This document shows positions 8,566-16,891 of a stretch of DNA of 64,000 nt, piece by piece. The stretch comes from Streptantibioticus ferralitis (lineage in GTDB: Bacteria > Actinomycetota > Actinomycetes > Streptomycetales > Streptomycetaceae), in NCBI RefSeq assembly GCF_029223525.1, contig NZ_JARHTQ010000002.1, positions 186,001 to 250,000 of the forward strand, read 5' to 3'. Under the pieces are notes generated by a model. The model did not search any database, was not told the DNA's origin, and saw nothing but the letters and a program-made list of their open reading frames with translations. The position numbers and the translations under genes were made by a program. The number at the start of each line of letters is the position of its first letter. The first letter of the stretch is position 1.

Positions 8566-8726
8566 GTGTGGGAAGGGATACCGACGCCGAATTCGAGGCG
8601 GCCGCGACGACCTTGCTGCCGACCGTCGCACTGCGTGGCTGGGCCGTCGCTACGGAAGCGGAGGCTGACGCGGCTCTGCCGGCCTGCGTCGAGCAGGCGT
8701 TGCGGTGGAAGGAACGCACCGGATGA
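8562..8726 (+). CDS. Small 54-residue protein in the cluster
   Basis: A short reading frame fits exactly between two genes, overlapping the aminotransferase stop (ATGA at 8562) and the next start (ATGA at 8723). The double overlap and GC3-rich codons argue that it is translated. The protein starts MSVGRDTD, is rich in Ala and Glu, and ends ACVEQALRWKERTG. It has no signal peptide or membrane segment and is not recognised. It might be a small subunit or chaperone of a neighbour, or mainly a translational coupler. Confidence 0.6.
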   Translation: MSVGRDTDAEFEAAATTLLPTVALRGWAVATEAEADAALPACVEQALRWKERTG

Positions 8727-9718
8727 GTACAGTTGCGTTCGAGTACGGCGCGCGGGCGGCGACGGATTTCCTGGACGCGCACCGGCTCTCGGCGCGGACG
8801 CCGTTCCAGACGCGCGGTTGGTGGCGAGCGTGGATTCGTGAGGCGGCGGACGCCGAGGGCGCGACCCCGGTGCTGGTCCATATGACGCGTACCGACCGGC
8901 CCATCCTGGTGGTCGGCCTGCAGTTGCACCAGGACGGCAGTACGGCGGTCCTGCGCCCATTGTCCTGGCCATGGGCCGACTACCACGAGGTCGCTGTGGT
9001 GGGCGACGCGTCGCCCACCGGCCCCGAGCCCGACATCGGGTGGTTGGCCGAGGCGATCGACCGGTGTCAGCGGGAGTTCGGCGCCCGACTGGAGTTGAGT
9101 GACCTGATTGCCGATGGAGCGCTGCTACGCGCCGTGTCCGAGTTGGGCGCCGCGCCCCGGCCGTCGGAGGTGGTTGTCCGGCTCGACCTCACCGACCCCG
9201 ACGTCGTCCAACGCGTCAGCGAGCGGCGCGACATGCGGCGAAAGCGCCGCCGGATCGAGCGACTCGGCACGCTCCGGCTCACCTGCGCAGACACCTCGGC
9301 GCGGGTCGCCGCCCGCCTGCCGGCCTTCATCGACCTGCATACTCAACGGTGGCGGGACCGGCCTGATGCTGTGGCGCCATTCGACGGCGGTGTGGTCGAC
9401 CGGACGTTCGCGGCCGTCGCAGCCGAGCCGTCCAGCGCCGCGCGATTACACGAGTTGTGGCTGGACGAAACCCTGCTCGCCGGATGGTTCGGCTTCTGGC
9501 ACGATCGCACGTACTACGCCTACCGTGCGGCCTACAACACGGGCCACGGCCGCGACTCGCCGGGGCACCTACTGGTGGCCGCGATGGTCACCGAACTCGT
9601 CGCCCAAGGGACGGACACCTTCGATCTGACGCGCGGTGCCCACGCCTACAAGCTCGAACTGCCCAGCATCCGCGCGCTCACCATGGCGGCAAGTCTGGAG
9701 CAACCGTGCCGGGTGTGA
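8723..9718 (+). CDS. BioF2/CelD-like (FemAB-fold) acyltransferase
   Basis: A 331-residue protein resembling the GNAT 'acetyltransferase involved in cellulose biosynthesis' group. Visible hallmarks are RRDMRRKRRRIERLG followed by an acidic/aromatic stretch, LHELWLDETLLAGWFGF, TYYAYRAAYN and the closing FDLTRGAHAYKLEL. These enzymes transfer acyl or aminoacyl groups to amines. It is the third acyltransferase-type gene in the cluster, suggesting several acylations or different acyl donors. Start ATG overlaps the small 54-residue gene. It ends about 20 bases before an antisense gmhB wreck. Confidence 0.75.
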   Translation: MSTVAFEYGARAATDFLDAHRLSARTPFQTRGWWRAWIREAADAEGATPVLVHMTRTDRPILVVGLQLHQDGSTAVLRPLSWPWADYHEVAVVGDASPTGPEPDIGWLAEAIDRCQREFGARLELSDLIADGALLRAVSELGAAPRPSEVVVRLDLTDPDVVQRVSERRDMRRKRRRIERLGTLRLTCADTSARVAARLPAFIDLHTQRWRDRPDAVAPFDGGVVDRTFAAVAAEPSSAARLHELWLDETLLAGWFGFWHDRTYYAYRAAYNTGHGRDSPGHLLVAAMVTELVAQGTDTFDLTRGAHAYKLELPSIRALTMAASLEQPCRV

Positions 9719-9739
9719 CCCCCCGTCGCTCGAGGGCCC

Positions 9740-10172
9740 TCGGGCACCGGACCGCCTCGCCGACTTGGCGGAGCCATCGGCCGTGGTCGTCCCGTGCACA
9801 TCCTGCGTCACCTCGACGGGCGGCCGAGGACCGCTGAACACGGTGACGATTTCGGCTCGTTCGTCCGGCCACGACGAGGTGTGGCACCGCCCGGTCCGGA
9901 CCGTGCAGACAGGCCTGGATTCCGTCGAGCCGAACGCTGCGGAGAGCAACAAGCCGTCGGAGTCGCCGGTGCATTCGAGCCAGGCAGCCTCGGAGGACAA
10001 CCCTCGTGCCCGTCCTCCCCAGTTGGTGACGACGACCCGGGCAAACCCGGCGGCCTGGAGGGCGCGCGGCGGGCGGATTCCCGACTGGAGGACGAGATCG
10101 TCGGGGTGGGACAGAGAGGACGGGGCCTGGTCATGGTGCCGATGCGTGCACCTTGCGCATCAGCGGGGCTGA
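9740..10172 (-). pseudogene. Decayed antisense gmhB (heptose-1,7-bisphosphate phosphatase) copy
   Basis: Minus-strand translations in three frames together retrace the intact GmhB encoded at 16050. Near 10150-10120 is RIGTMTRPRP (intact: RDGTLTEPRH). Near 10110-10000 is HPDDLVLQSGIRPP then AGFARVVVTN (intact: RPEDLVLQAGIGPP, AGFALVVVTN). Near 9974-9880 is MHRRLRRLVALRSVRLDGI with C, H and P following (intact: MHQRLRELLAHHQVQLDGI). The zinc-loop cysteines and the C-terminal half are lost. Frameshifts separate the blocks. It occupies most of the 519-base gap between the acyltransferase and GMC genes and points against the cluster. Confidence 0.8.
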
Positions 10173-10237
10173 TGCGCACCGCCCACGCGGTCGCCTCACT
10201 GCCGGATGACAACACTCAGACTACAAACAACTGTGGG

Positions 10238-11683
10238 GTGTCCGTGGGATCGTCGGTTGACGTGGAGACAGTCGTAGTCGGCGCAGGCATGGCCGGCCTC
10301 GCGACAGCGGCAGAACTCGGCCGACGGGACCGGGGTTCGGTGGCCGTACTGGAGGCTGGGCCTGACCGAGGTCGCACACATATCCAGAACGAATTTTCTT
10401 CGGCCGAAGCGCTCCAACTCTGGTTGCGTCCGGACACCGACCCCGACTTCCGCCGTCCGTACCAGACAGTCGGCGGGGTCTACCGCGACTTGGCCGGCCT
10501 GCGTCGCCGGGTCGGCGGCCGCTCGCTCTACTGGGGTGGCGTACTGCTACCCATCGAACGCTGGGCCCTTTCCGAGGGGTGGCCGGACGCGGTCGTCACC
10601 GAATTGACCGAGACATGGGATGGGGGGCCGTCGTTGTACCAGCGGGTCGTCGACGACGTGGTCAGTTGGGGCGCCGAGCCTCCCGGAGCACCCGGGCTGA
10701 CCATCGGTGAACTGGCGTTCGACCGAACGCCGCACGCCACCCGCACGGAACCTGCCGGCGGGTGGAGCGCGTTCAGTCCGTTGGCATGGTGGGACGACGA
10801 CGGCGACTCAAGGGTGCGCCGTGTGCCGATCCTCGCCGGCCATGACGTTCTGGGGGTCCGTGTCGAACACGGCAGGGCGACGGGCGTGCTGGTACGCACC
10901 GAGGACGGTGAGCTGCGCGACCTACGTGCGAACCGGGTAGTCCTGGCCGCCGGTACGGTCGTGAACAGCCGGCTGGCGATCCAGGCCCTGGCTGCCTCGG
11001 ACGCTGACACACCGCGTGAGCTGCCGGGACTCGTGGACAAGATCTCACAAGGGTTCACGGTCGCCTTCACCGATGTCGAACGGCTTCCCGACGCAGTCCG
11101 GGCGGCTGCTCATGAGGGCCACGTCTACCATCGGATCGGTACCGTCAGTACCCGGTCCAACCAGTTCGTGCGATTCACCGAAAGCGTGAACGGCACGGTC
11201 ACCATGGACAGTTGGACCATGGGCGAGCAGCGCCGCGGCCCGCACGGCCGGGTGCGGTGCGACGGCGGCGGCGAATGGCCCTGGTCGACGACTGTGCACG
11301 CCCGACTTGAAGCGGCCGACGAGGCGGTGCGCACCAGCCAGCAACACCTGCTCGGCGAACTGTGGGCTGAAATGTCGCACCTACTCGGAGTTCCGGCTGA
11401 CACGCTTCAATTCTCGCCGCAGCACGGTTCGCCTGACCTGGCCGACCGGCTGACAGCGGTCCGCGAACCGACGCCACTCACCTACAGCTTCCCGCTCGGT
11501 TCCGAGCAACACGAGGCCGGCACGTTGGCCCTCGGCGAAGTCCTCGACGAGGACCACCAGTTCACCGCCGTACCGGGTCTGTACGCGTGTGGGCCGTCGG
11601 TGATGCCACGCACCGGAGCGGCGAACCCGTCAATGACAACGCTCGCGCTCAGCAAGCGGTTGGGAGCGATCCTCGCCCGGTGA
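10238..11683 (+). CDS. GMC / pyranose-oxidase-like FAD oxidoreductase (copy 1)
   Basis: A 481-residue flavoenzyme. The FAD-binding start is VVVGAGMAGLATAAEL, with AVLEAGP following. The C-terminus has the GMC pattern YACGPSVMPRTGAANPSMTTLAL. The expected His/Asn pair is present as His425 (QHEAGT) and Asn463. The layout resembles pyranose 2-oxidases and C-glycoside 3-oxidases, which make keto-sugars. I start it at GTG 10238; upstream in-frame codons overlap the gmhB wreck, and no strong ribosome site is visible, so GTG 10244 is also possible. It is a paralogue of the gene at 16892. It probably oxidises a heptose or acceptor hydroxyl before transamination or epimerisation. Confidence 0.85.
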   Translation: MSVGSSVDVETVVVGAGMAGLATAAELGRRDRGSVAVLEAGPDRGRTHIQNEFSSAEALQLWLRPDTDPDFRRPYQTVGGVYRDLAGLRRRVGGRSLYWGGVLLPIERWALSEGWPDAVVTELTETWDGGPSLYQRVVDDVVSWGAEPPGAPGLTIGELAFDRTPHATRTEPAGGWSAFSPLAWWDDDGDSRVRRVPILAGHDVLGVRVEHGRATGVLVRTEDGELRDLRANRVVLAAGTVVNSRLAIQALAASDADTPRELPGLVDKISQGFTVAFTDVERLPDAVRAAAHEGHVYHRIGTVSTRSNQFVRFTESVNGTVTMDSWTMGEQRRGPHGRVRCDGGGEWPWSTTVHARLEAADEAVRTSQQHLLGELWAEMSHLLGVPADTLQFSPQHGSPDLADRLTAVREPTPLTYSFPLGSEQHEAGTLALGEVLDEDHQFTAVPGLYACGPSVMPRTGAANPSMTTLALSKRLGAILAR

Positions 11684-11719
11684 CAAGCACCAGAAGCAGC
11701 AAGCAGAGAGGCAGCCCCG

Positions 11720-12595
11720 ATGCAAGGAATGTCGATCGCGGTTTCCGGCACCGAATTCACGGACACCGACGGCGTGGACGGCCTGATCGAAATGGCCAGG
11801 TCCGCTCAATGCGACGCGGTGGAATTCTGGTATCCGAAGAACGCCCTGCGGGACGGTGTCGACGCCACACTCCGCAAGCTGGACCGTGCCGGGCTGCGGA
11901 TAGCCTGCGTATCAACCCCCAGCCAGCTCTACGGTTCCGGCGAAGCGGACGCCGTCTCGCTTCTCCACGAGGCGATCACGATAGCGGCACGGACCGGCGG
12001 CAACCGGGTGAACACCTACTTCGGTCACGCGCCGGTGGTCGATGACCAGAGGGCAATCGCGGCCTACGCCGGCGCGCTGGCACCGGTCCTCGACCACGCT
12101 GCGGCCGAAGACGTGGTGGTCGTGTTGGAGAACGAGTTCGACGCGTTCGGATGGGACCCGGTGGCGTCCGACGTCAGCAGGCGGCCGGTAGCGTTGGCGG
12201 CGCTGTTCGCCCGGGTTGACTCGCCCTGGTTCGGCTTGAACTTCGATGCTGCAAACTTCCTCTGCGCGGCGGTCGCCCCGGCCCGCGACGCGTTGCCCCT
12301 GCTCCTGCCGTGGGTGCGCTATGCCCACGTGAAGGACGTGTGTCGAGCGTCGGCGGAAACCCCGCCCGATGGCTGGACCCGGTACACCGATCACGGCAGG
12401 GCCTACGACACGGCGCCTCTCGGCACCGGGGAACTGGACTGGCCGGCGATCATCGAAAGCCTGGCGAGCGCGGACTACGACGGGTACCTCACGCTCGAAC
12501 CACACTGCGCGCGGTCGATTCTCCTGGCCGAGACGGCCGGGGCAGCCGACTACCTGCGCGACGTGATCAACGTTCACGCGCCGTCCCACCGGTGA
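11720..12595 (+). CDS. Sugar phosphate isomerase/epimerase (xylose-isomerase-like TIM barrel)
   Basis: A 291-residue AP-endonuclease-2-fold protein. Metal-site segments typical of the family are seen: VVLENEFD, FGLNFDAANF, WVRYAHVKDV and YLTLEPH. The family includes isomerases, epimerases and dehydratases of sugars, inositols and keto-sugars. Following a GMC oxidase by 36 bases, it may act on the 3- or 2-keto sugar that oxidase forms. That pairing is known in C-glycoside deglycosylation, but no recognisable small CarC-type subunit is present. GTGA overlap couples it to the next gene. Confidence 0.82.
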   Translation: MQGMSIAVSGTEFTDTDGVDGLIEMARSAQCDAVEFWYPKNALRDGVDATLRKLDRAGLRIACVSTPSQLYGSGEADAVSLLHEAITIAARTGGNRVNTYFGHAPVVDDQRAIAAYAGALAPVLDHAAAEDVVVVLENEFDAFGWDPVASDVSRRPVALAALFARVDSPWFGLNFDAANFLCAAVAPARDALPLLLPWVRYAHVKDVCRASAETPPDGWTRYTDHGRAYDTAPLGTGELDWPAIIESLASADYDGYLTLEPHCARSILLAETAGAADYLRDVINVHAPSHR

Positions 12596-13053
12596 TCCAG
12601 GAGAATCTTCTCACTACGACTGATTGGCAACCGCGCGTGCTCTCCGACATCGAGGCATCCAGACCCCTTGCCCACACCCTGGGCCAACAGCTGCTTACCC
12701 GGTTGCAGCCACGAGGTTCGGTCGCCTCCACCGCCGACGACATGCGGCTGCCCACCCGAGAGGCGGACACCGAGGTCGTGACGGTCGCCTTCGAGACCGG
12801 TCGTCAGTGGCTGGAGCGCTCTGAGAGCGACCCGCACACCTACCTGTCGGAGCGGAAGAGGTTTGGGGCGGTCGTCGTAGCCGCCCAGCACTGCTCCGGC
12901 GGTACTGCGCTCACCTCGGAGGAGCCGGCCCAGTTCGACGAGGAGTACATCGCCTTGCTCAACCGCCGGCACCGTGAACCCGCCCCCGGCACACGGCACA
13001 TCTGCGTGCTGTTCCATGCCTTCCCCACCCCCGACCCGACGGAGGCGTCGTGA
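12592..13053 (+). CDS. Conserved-looking unknown 153-residue protein
   Basis: GTG start overlaps the TIM-barrel gene stop (GTGA), and the stop overlaps the MFS gene start (GTGA), so it sits tightly inside the operon. The protein is soluble, has no signal peptide, and has an acidic/aromatic central part (AFETGRQWLERSESDPHTYL) and a C-terminal RHICVLFHAFPTPDP. I do not recognise a family. Its place beside a TIM-barrel enzyme suggests a partner subunit, but no motif supports that. Confidence 0.7.
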   Translation: MIQENLLTTTDWQPRVLSDIEASRPLAHTLGQQLLTRLQPRGSVASTADDMRLPTREADTEVVTVAFETGRQWLERSESDPHTYLSERKRFGAVVVAAQHCSGGTALTSEEPAQFDEEYIALLNRRHREPAPGTRHICVLFHAFPTPDPTEAS

Positions 13054-14288
13054 CCTCCGCGGCCGCCGAGCCGTCGCTGTGGCGCAACCGCGACTTTGTC
13101 ACGCTCTGGAGCGGCCAGGTCGTCTCCACCCTCGGCGCCCGGGTCAGCGCGACAGCGATGCCGCTGCTCGTACTGGCCACGACCGGCTCGCCCGCCGACG
13201 CGGGCCTTGTCGGAGCCGCCGGCACTTTGCCCTTTCTCGTCGCCTACTTACCGGCCGGACCACTGGTGGACCGGTACAACCGTCACCGGATCCTGCTGAC
13301 GAGCGAGATCCTGGCCGGCCTCGCTCTGGCCACCGTTCCGATCGCCCTGTGGCTGCGACTGCTGACGGTCGCTCAGCTCATTGTCGTCGCGTTCGTCCAG
13401 GGGCTGTGCTTCGTGTTCTTCAGCCTGGCGGAGACGGCCGCCCTTCCCAAAATCGTGCCGGCCGTCCTGCTACCTGCGGCCCTGGCCCAGAACGAGGCCC
13501 GCAGCCGCGGCGCTGCCCTGGCCGGTGGGCCGCTCGGCGGCCTGCTCTTCGGAATCGACCGCGCCCTGCCCTTCCTGGCCGATGCGCTCTCCTACGCCGC
13601 CGCCTCCATCGCGCTGCTGTTCCTCCGCAAGGACCTGCAGAACACGACGACCGCGCCGGCCGAGCCGCTGTGGCAGGCGACCGTGGCAGGACTGCGCTGG
13701 ATCTGGCGCCACCCGCTCATCCGCACCGCGATCCTGCTGATCACCGCCAGCAACCTGGTCTTCCAGGCGCTCGTCCTGACGATCGTCGTCCTCGCCCAAC
13801 GCCACGGTGCCACCCCCGGCGCCATCGGCACAATGCTCGGCATCTACGCCGGTGGCGGGCTCATCGGCGCACTGGTTGCCACCAGGGCCCACCGATACTT
13901 CACCCCCAAAATGGTCATCATCGGGGTCAACTGGATCTGGGCCGCGCTCTTGCCGCTCTTCCTGCTCACCACCAACCCCCTGCACATCGGGGCGATCGGC
14001 GCAGCCACCGCGTTCATCGGACCAGTATGGAACGTCGTGATCATGAGCTACACCGCACTCCTGGTCCCCAACGAGATCCTGGGCCGGGTCACCAGTGCGG
14101 CGATGACCCTCGCCTGGGGCGTCATGCCCATCGGCTCCCTCGGCGCCGGGTTGTTGCTGACCACCGCAGGCCCCACCGGTGCCGTCCTCGCCCTCTCCGC
14201 CATCATGCTCGTCACAGCGGTCGGCGCGACCATCAGCCCGGCCGTTCGCCGCGCCCCACCGCTGACCGCACCCGAGGATGCGATCTGA
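13050..14288 (+). CDS. MFS transporter, probable exporter
   Basis: A 412-residue membrane protein with about 12 hydrophobic segments. It starts LWRNRDFVTLWSGQVVSTLG, typical of the MFS_3 (EntS-like) exporter group, and has the loop motif DRYNRHRILL between helices 2 and 3. It most likely exports the cluster product and may give self-resistance. GTG start overlaps the previous stop. A 122-base gap follows before the broken gmhA-hldE copy, which has its own ribosome site. Confidence 0.88.
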   Translation: MTSAAAEPSLWRNRDFVTLWSGQVVSTLGARVSATAMPLLVLATTGSPADAGLVGAAGTLPFLVAYLPAGPLVDRYNRHRILLTSEILAGLALATVPIALWLRLLTVAQLIVVAFVQGLCFVFFSLAETAALPKIVPAVLLPAALAQNEARSRGAALAGGPLGGLLFGIDRALPFLADALSYAAASIALLFLRKDLQNTTTAPAEPLWQATVAGLRWIWRHPLIRTAILLITASNLVFQALVLTIVVLAQRHGATPGAIGTMLGIYAGGGLIGALVATRAHRYFTPKMVIIGVNWIWAALLPLFLLTTNPLHIGAIGAATAFIGPVWNVVIMSYTALLVPNEILGRVTSAAMTLAWGVMPIGSLGAGLLLTTAGPTGAVLALSAIMLVTAVGATISPAVRRAPPLTAPEDAI

Positions 14289-14410
14289 GGGCGCACTCTG
14301 TCCCTGCCCAACGACGTCACCAACGTGGTCTTGAGCGAAGTGGGGTCAACGCCCGGCCAGTTGATCGTCCCTTACCCGCGTTTGACCGTCCCGCCAAGGA
14401 GTTGACCGTG

Positions 14411-15085
14411 ATGACGCCAGGTCGCGAGCACGTCCAGGCACTGGCCACCGTCCTGCCCGCGCTGGACACCGATCGTCTCCATGCCTGGGCGCGCATCCTG
14501 GCCGACCGGCTCCCGGCAGGCCGGCGGTTGCCGGTCGCGGGCAACGGAAGGAGCGCGGCCGAGGCCCGACACCTGACCTCCGAAATGGGCGGCCGGTTCC
14601 ACAGCGAACGCCCGCCGCCGTCGGCCATCGCCCAGCACGCGGATTCCTCCTCGGGGACCGCCATCGCCAACGACCACGGCACCGAGGAGGTCTTCGCCCG
14701 CCAGGTGGGCGCCCACGGTCGCCCGGCGACGTCCTGCTGCTCTCGACCTCCGGGGCCGACCCGAAAGTTCTCAGCGACGACTCCGGTCCGCCGACTCAAG
14801 GGACCAGACCGGCCCGTGGTTGCAGACCACGAACGCGCCGCGCTAACAGAAGCACTGGACTGCGTCGACGGTGTCCTCGTCTTCGCTGAGGACACCCCCG
14901 AACGCGTCCTGGCCGAACTGCGCCCCGATATCCGGGTCAAGGGCGATGACCACGCGGGCCGGCGGATCTCCGAGGCCGGCCTGGCGGAAGGCCGTGGCGG
15001 TGAGGCCATCGTCGTTCCGTACCTGAACGGGCACTTCACGAACCCCTTCGTCATCCGACTCACCCAGCAGGCAGGCACACCATGA
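14411..15085 (+). pseudogene. Gutted second GmhA-HldE copy: kinase lost, two compensating frameshifts
   Basis: The frame is open for 224 codons but is not a functional enzyme. The N-terminal part matches a SIS domain (RLPVAGNGRSAAEARHLTSE). After HGRP a G is missing near 14725, so VLLLSTSGADPKVLS can be read only in another frame. Sequence then jumps straight to SDDS and, after an extra G near 14784, RRLKGPDRPVV. That is the middle of the nucleotidyltransferase domain. The whole PfkB kinase and the HxGH motif are deleted. The tail (VFAEDTPERVLAELRPD, VKGDDH) matches the intact copy at 1827. AAGGAG precedes ATG 14411, and translation still couples to hldD by ATGA. Confidence 0.88.
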
Positions 15086-16053
15086 ACCCGCGCGTGCTCG
15101 TCACAGGTGCGGCCGGCTTCATCGGCCGGCACACCACCGCGGCCTTCCACCAGGCCGGTTACCAGGTCACTGCACTCGACCTACGCTCTGCCCCCGGGCA
15201 CCTCGCCGAGTCAGCGCGCTGGCAGCGCATGCCCTTCACCTCCCGGGCTCTCCTGGACGAGATTGCATCCGGCCGGTACCAGACTGTCGTCCACCAGGCC
15301 GGGATCAGCGACACCCGTGCGGTGGCAGGACCGGAACTGGACGACACCAACACCCACGGCGTATTGCGGCTGGCCGAGGCCTGCCGCACCGGGGGTGCCC
15401 GCCTGATCTACGCCTCCTCGCACTCGGTTTACGGCACCCTGCACCACCGAAAGCCGATCCCCGAGCGCGCCGACACCGACCTCACACGTTGCTCAGGTCC
15501 GCTGAACCCGTACGCGGCATCCAAGCTCGCCCTCGACCAGCAGATGCGCTCCTGGTACCGCACGGGCCTGGACTGGGTAGGTCTGCGCTATACCAACGTG
15601 TTCGGCCCTGATGAGACAGACAAAGGCCCCATGGCCTCGATCCTGTCCCAGCTCCTGCGCTCGGCCGCCGGTACCGGCGAAGTACGCTTGTTCGACGACT
15701 CTCTGACCGCGGCCCGCGACTATATCCCCGTCGAGATCGTCGCCGCCACGATCCTCCAGCTCACCCGACAGCACGTCCCTGCCGCGGTTTACAACCTCGG
15801 CGCCGGCTTCGCCGTTTCCTTCGCCGAGATCACCCAGTGGTGCGCCCGCCTGCACCGCGAGACCGCCGGTGAGGCACCGCTGCGGGTGACGTTGGTACCG
15901 AACGCAGTCGCAGCCGCCTACCAGTACTACACGTGCGCGGAGATGACCGCCCTGGACACCGTGCTACGCGGCCGACCCACAGTCTCCTTCCAGGGTGTGG
16001 AAACCCAAGCTGCCGAACTGTTCCACGCCTTCGGCACCCGTGAAGCAGCATGA
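15082..16053 (+). CDS. NAD-dependent ADP-heptose-6-epimerase-like (HldD-type) SDR
   Basis: A 323-residue extended SDR. It has the NAD loop VLVTGAAGFIGRH, the serine strand YASSHSVYG, the catalytic pair in NPYAASK, and RYTNVFGP and ARDYIPVE further on, all as in HldD and related epimerases. HldD converts ADP-D-glycero- to ADP-L-glycero-manno-heptose. A different epimerase or 4,6-type reaction is possible since only the fold is certain. The intact gene overlaps the broken gmhA-hldE copy upstream and gmhB downstream. A stub of a second hldD lies at 3926. Confidence 0.85.
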   Translation: MNPRVLVTGAAGFIGRHTTAAFHQAGYQVTALDLRSAPGHLAESARWQRMPFTSRALLDEIASGRYQTVVHQAGISDTRAVAGPELDDTNTHGVLRLAEACRTGGARLIYASSHSVYGTLHHRKPIPERADTDLTRCSGPLNPYAASKLALDQQMRSWYRTGLDWVGLRYTNVFGPDETDKGPMASILSQLLRSAAGTGEVRLFDDSLTAARDYIPVEIVAATILQLTRQHVPAAVYNLGAGFAVSFAEITQWCARLHRETAGEAPLRVTLVPNAVAAAYQYYTCAEMTALDTVLRGRPTVSFQGVETQAAELFHAFGTREAA

Positions 16054-16814
16054 CCGACCCGGCGCGCACCAGCGCCCTTCGGCTGCCGGCGGTGTTCCTC
16101 GACCGCGATGGCACCCTCACCGAACCCCGGCACTACCCGTCCCGCCCCGAGGACCTGGTACTCCAGGCGGGCATCGGGCCACCGCTACTCGCCCTCCAGC
16201 ACGCCGGATTCGCCCTGGTCGTGGTCACCAACCAGAGCGGCCTGGCCCGCGGCCTGGTCGACGAGGCCGCCATCGCACCGATGCACCAGCGGCTGCGGGA
16301 ACTCCTGGCCCACCACCAGGTCCAGCTGGACGGGATCTACCTGTGCCCGCACCATCCAGGCGGTACCGTGCCGCGGTTCTCCATCGCCTGTTCGTGTCGC
16401 AAGCCCGCCCCTGGAATGCTCCACCAGGCCGCCGGCGACCTCGGCCGTGACCTGTCCTCCTCGTGGATGGTCGGCGACTCCGTCTGCGACATCGACGCCG
16501 GCCACCGCGCCGGAACCCGCACCGCCCTCGTCGGCCCACAGCCCCGCGCTGATGTCGCACCGACCCTGTACCGGACCACGACCGCGCAGGCACTCACCGC
16601 CATCGCGGCCTGCGAAATCCCCCTGTACGAGAGTGACGAGCTGGGGAGCAATGATCTCGGGGCGAAGTGGGCGGCCGTTCGAGAGTCGGTGCTTGGTGAA
16701 GCTCACCAAAACGATCGGCCAGGCCTTGCGCGTCCCGTTCACGCCGTGGATGCTCACCCGGGACCGGACGATCGCCGAACTTGGCCTGAAGATCGACGCG
16801 CTGACGGCGGCTGA
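16050..16814 (+). CDS. GmhB-like heptose-1,7-bisphosphate 7-phosphatase (HAD-IIIA), with odd C-terminal tail
   Basis: The 254-residue protein has the HAD motif FLDRDGTLTE (Asp18/Asp20), VVTNQSGLARG, a zinc loop (CPHHPGG then ACSCRKP) and the motif WMVGDSVCDIDAG. It would remove the 7-phosphate before nucleotide transfer. GmhB proteins are usually about 180-190 residues. Here homology ends near AACEI, and about 60 further residues are low-complexity Asp/Arg/His/Pro-rich. Another frame of that tail reads more protein-like (TPWMLTRDRTIAELGLKID), so a frameshift or fusion may have altered the 3' end. ATGA overlap with hldD. Confidence 0.88.
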   Translation: MTDPARTSALRLPAVFLDRDGTLTEPRHYPSRPEDLVLQAGIGPPLLALQHAGFALVVVTNQSGLARGLVDEAAIAPMHQRLRELLAHHQVQLDGIYLCPHHPGGTVPRFSIACSCRKPAPGMLHQAAGDLGRDLSSSWMVGDSVCDIDAGHRAGTRTALVGPQPRADVAPTLYRTTTAQALTAIAACEIPLYESDELGSNDLGAKWAAVRESVLGEAHQNDRPGLARPVHAVDAHPGPDDRRTWPEDRRADGG

Positions 16815-16891
16815 GGAACCGCCCTCAGGGTGAGTGCGACCCGATCCGTAGACCGCATACACGGACCCGACGAACTCAATGGAGAACCATC

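Noticed and set aside
9794-10237. Long N-terminal extension of the first GMC gene
   Set aside because: The sequence is the antisense gmhB wreck, has no FAD-protein homology, and the FAD motif starts normally about nine residues after GTG 10238.
12974-14410. Open frame upstream of the broken gmhA-hldE copy, covering the MFS gene
   Set aside because: It reads as Arg/Pro-rich nonsense in that frame; the exporter frame is the coding one.
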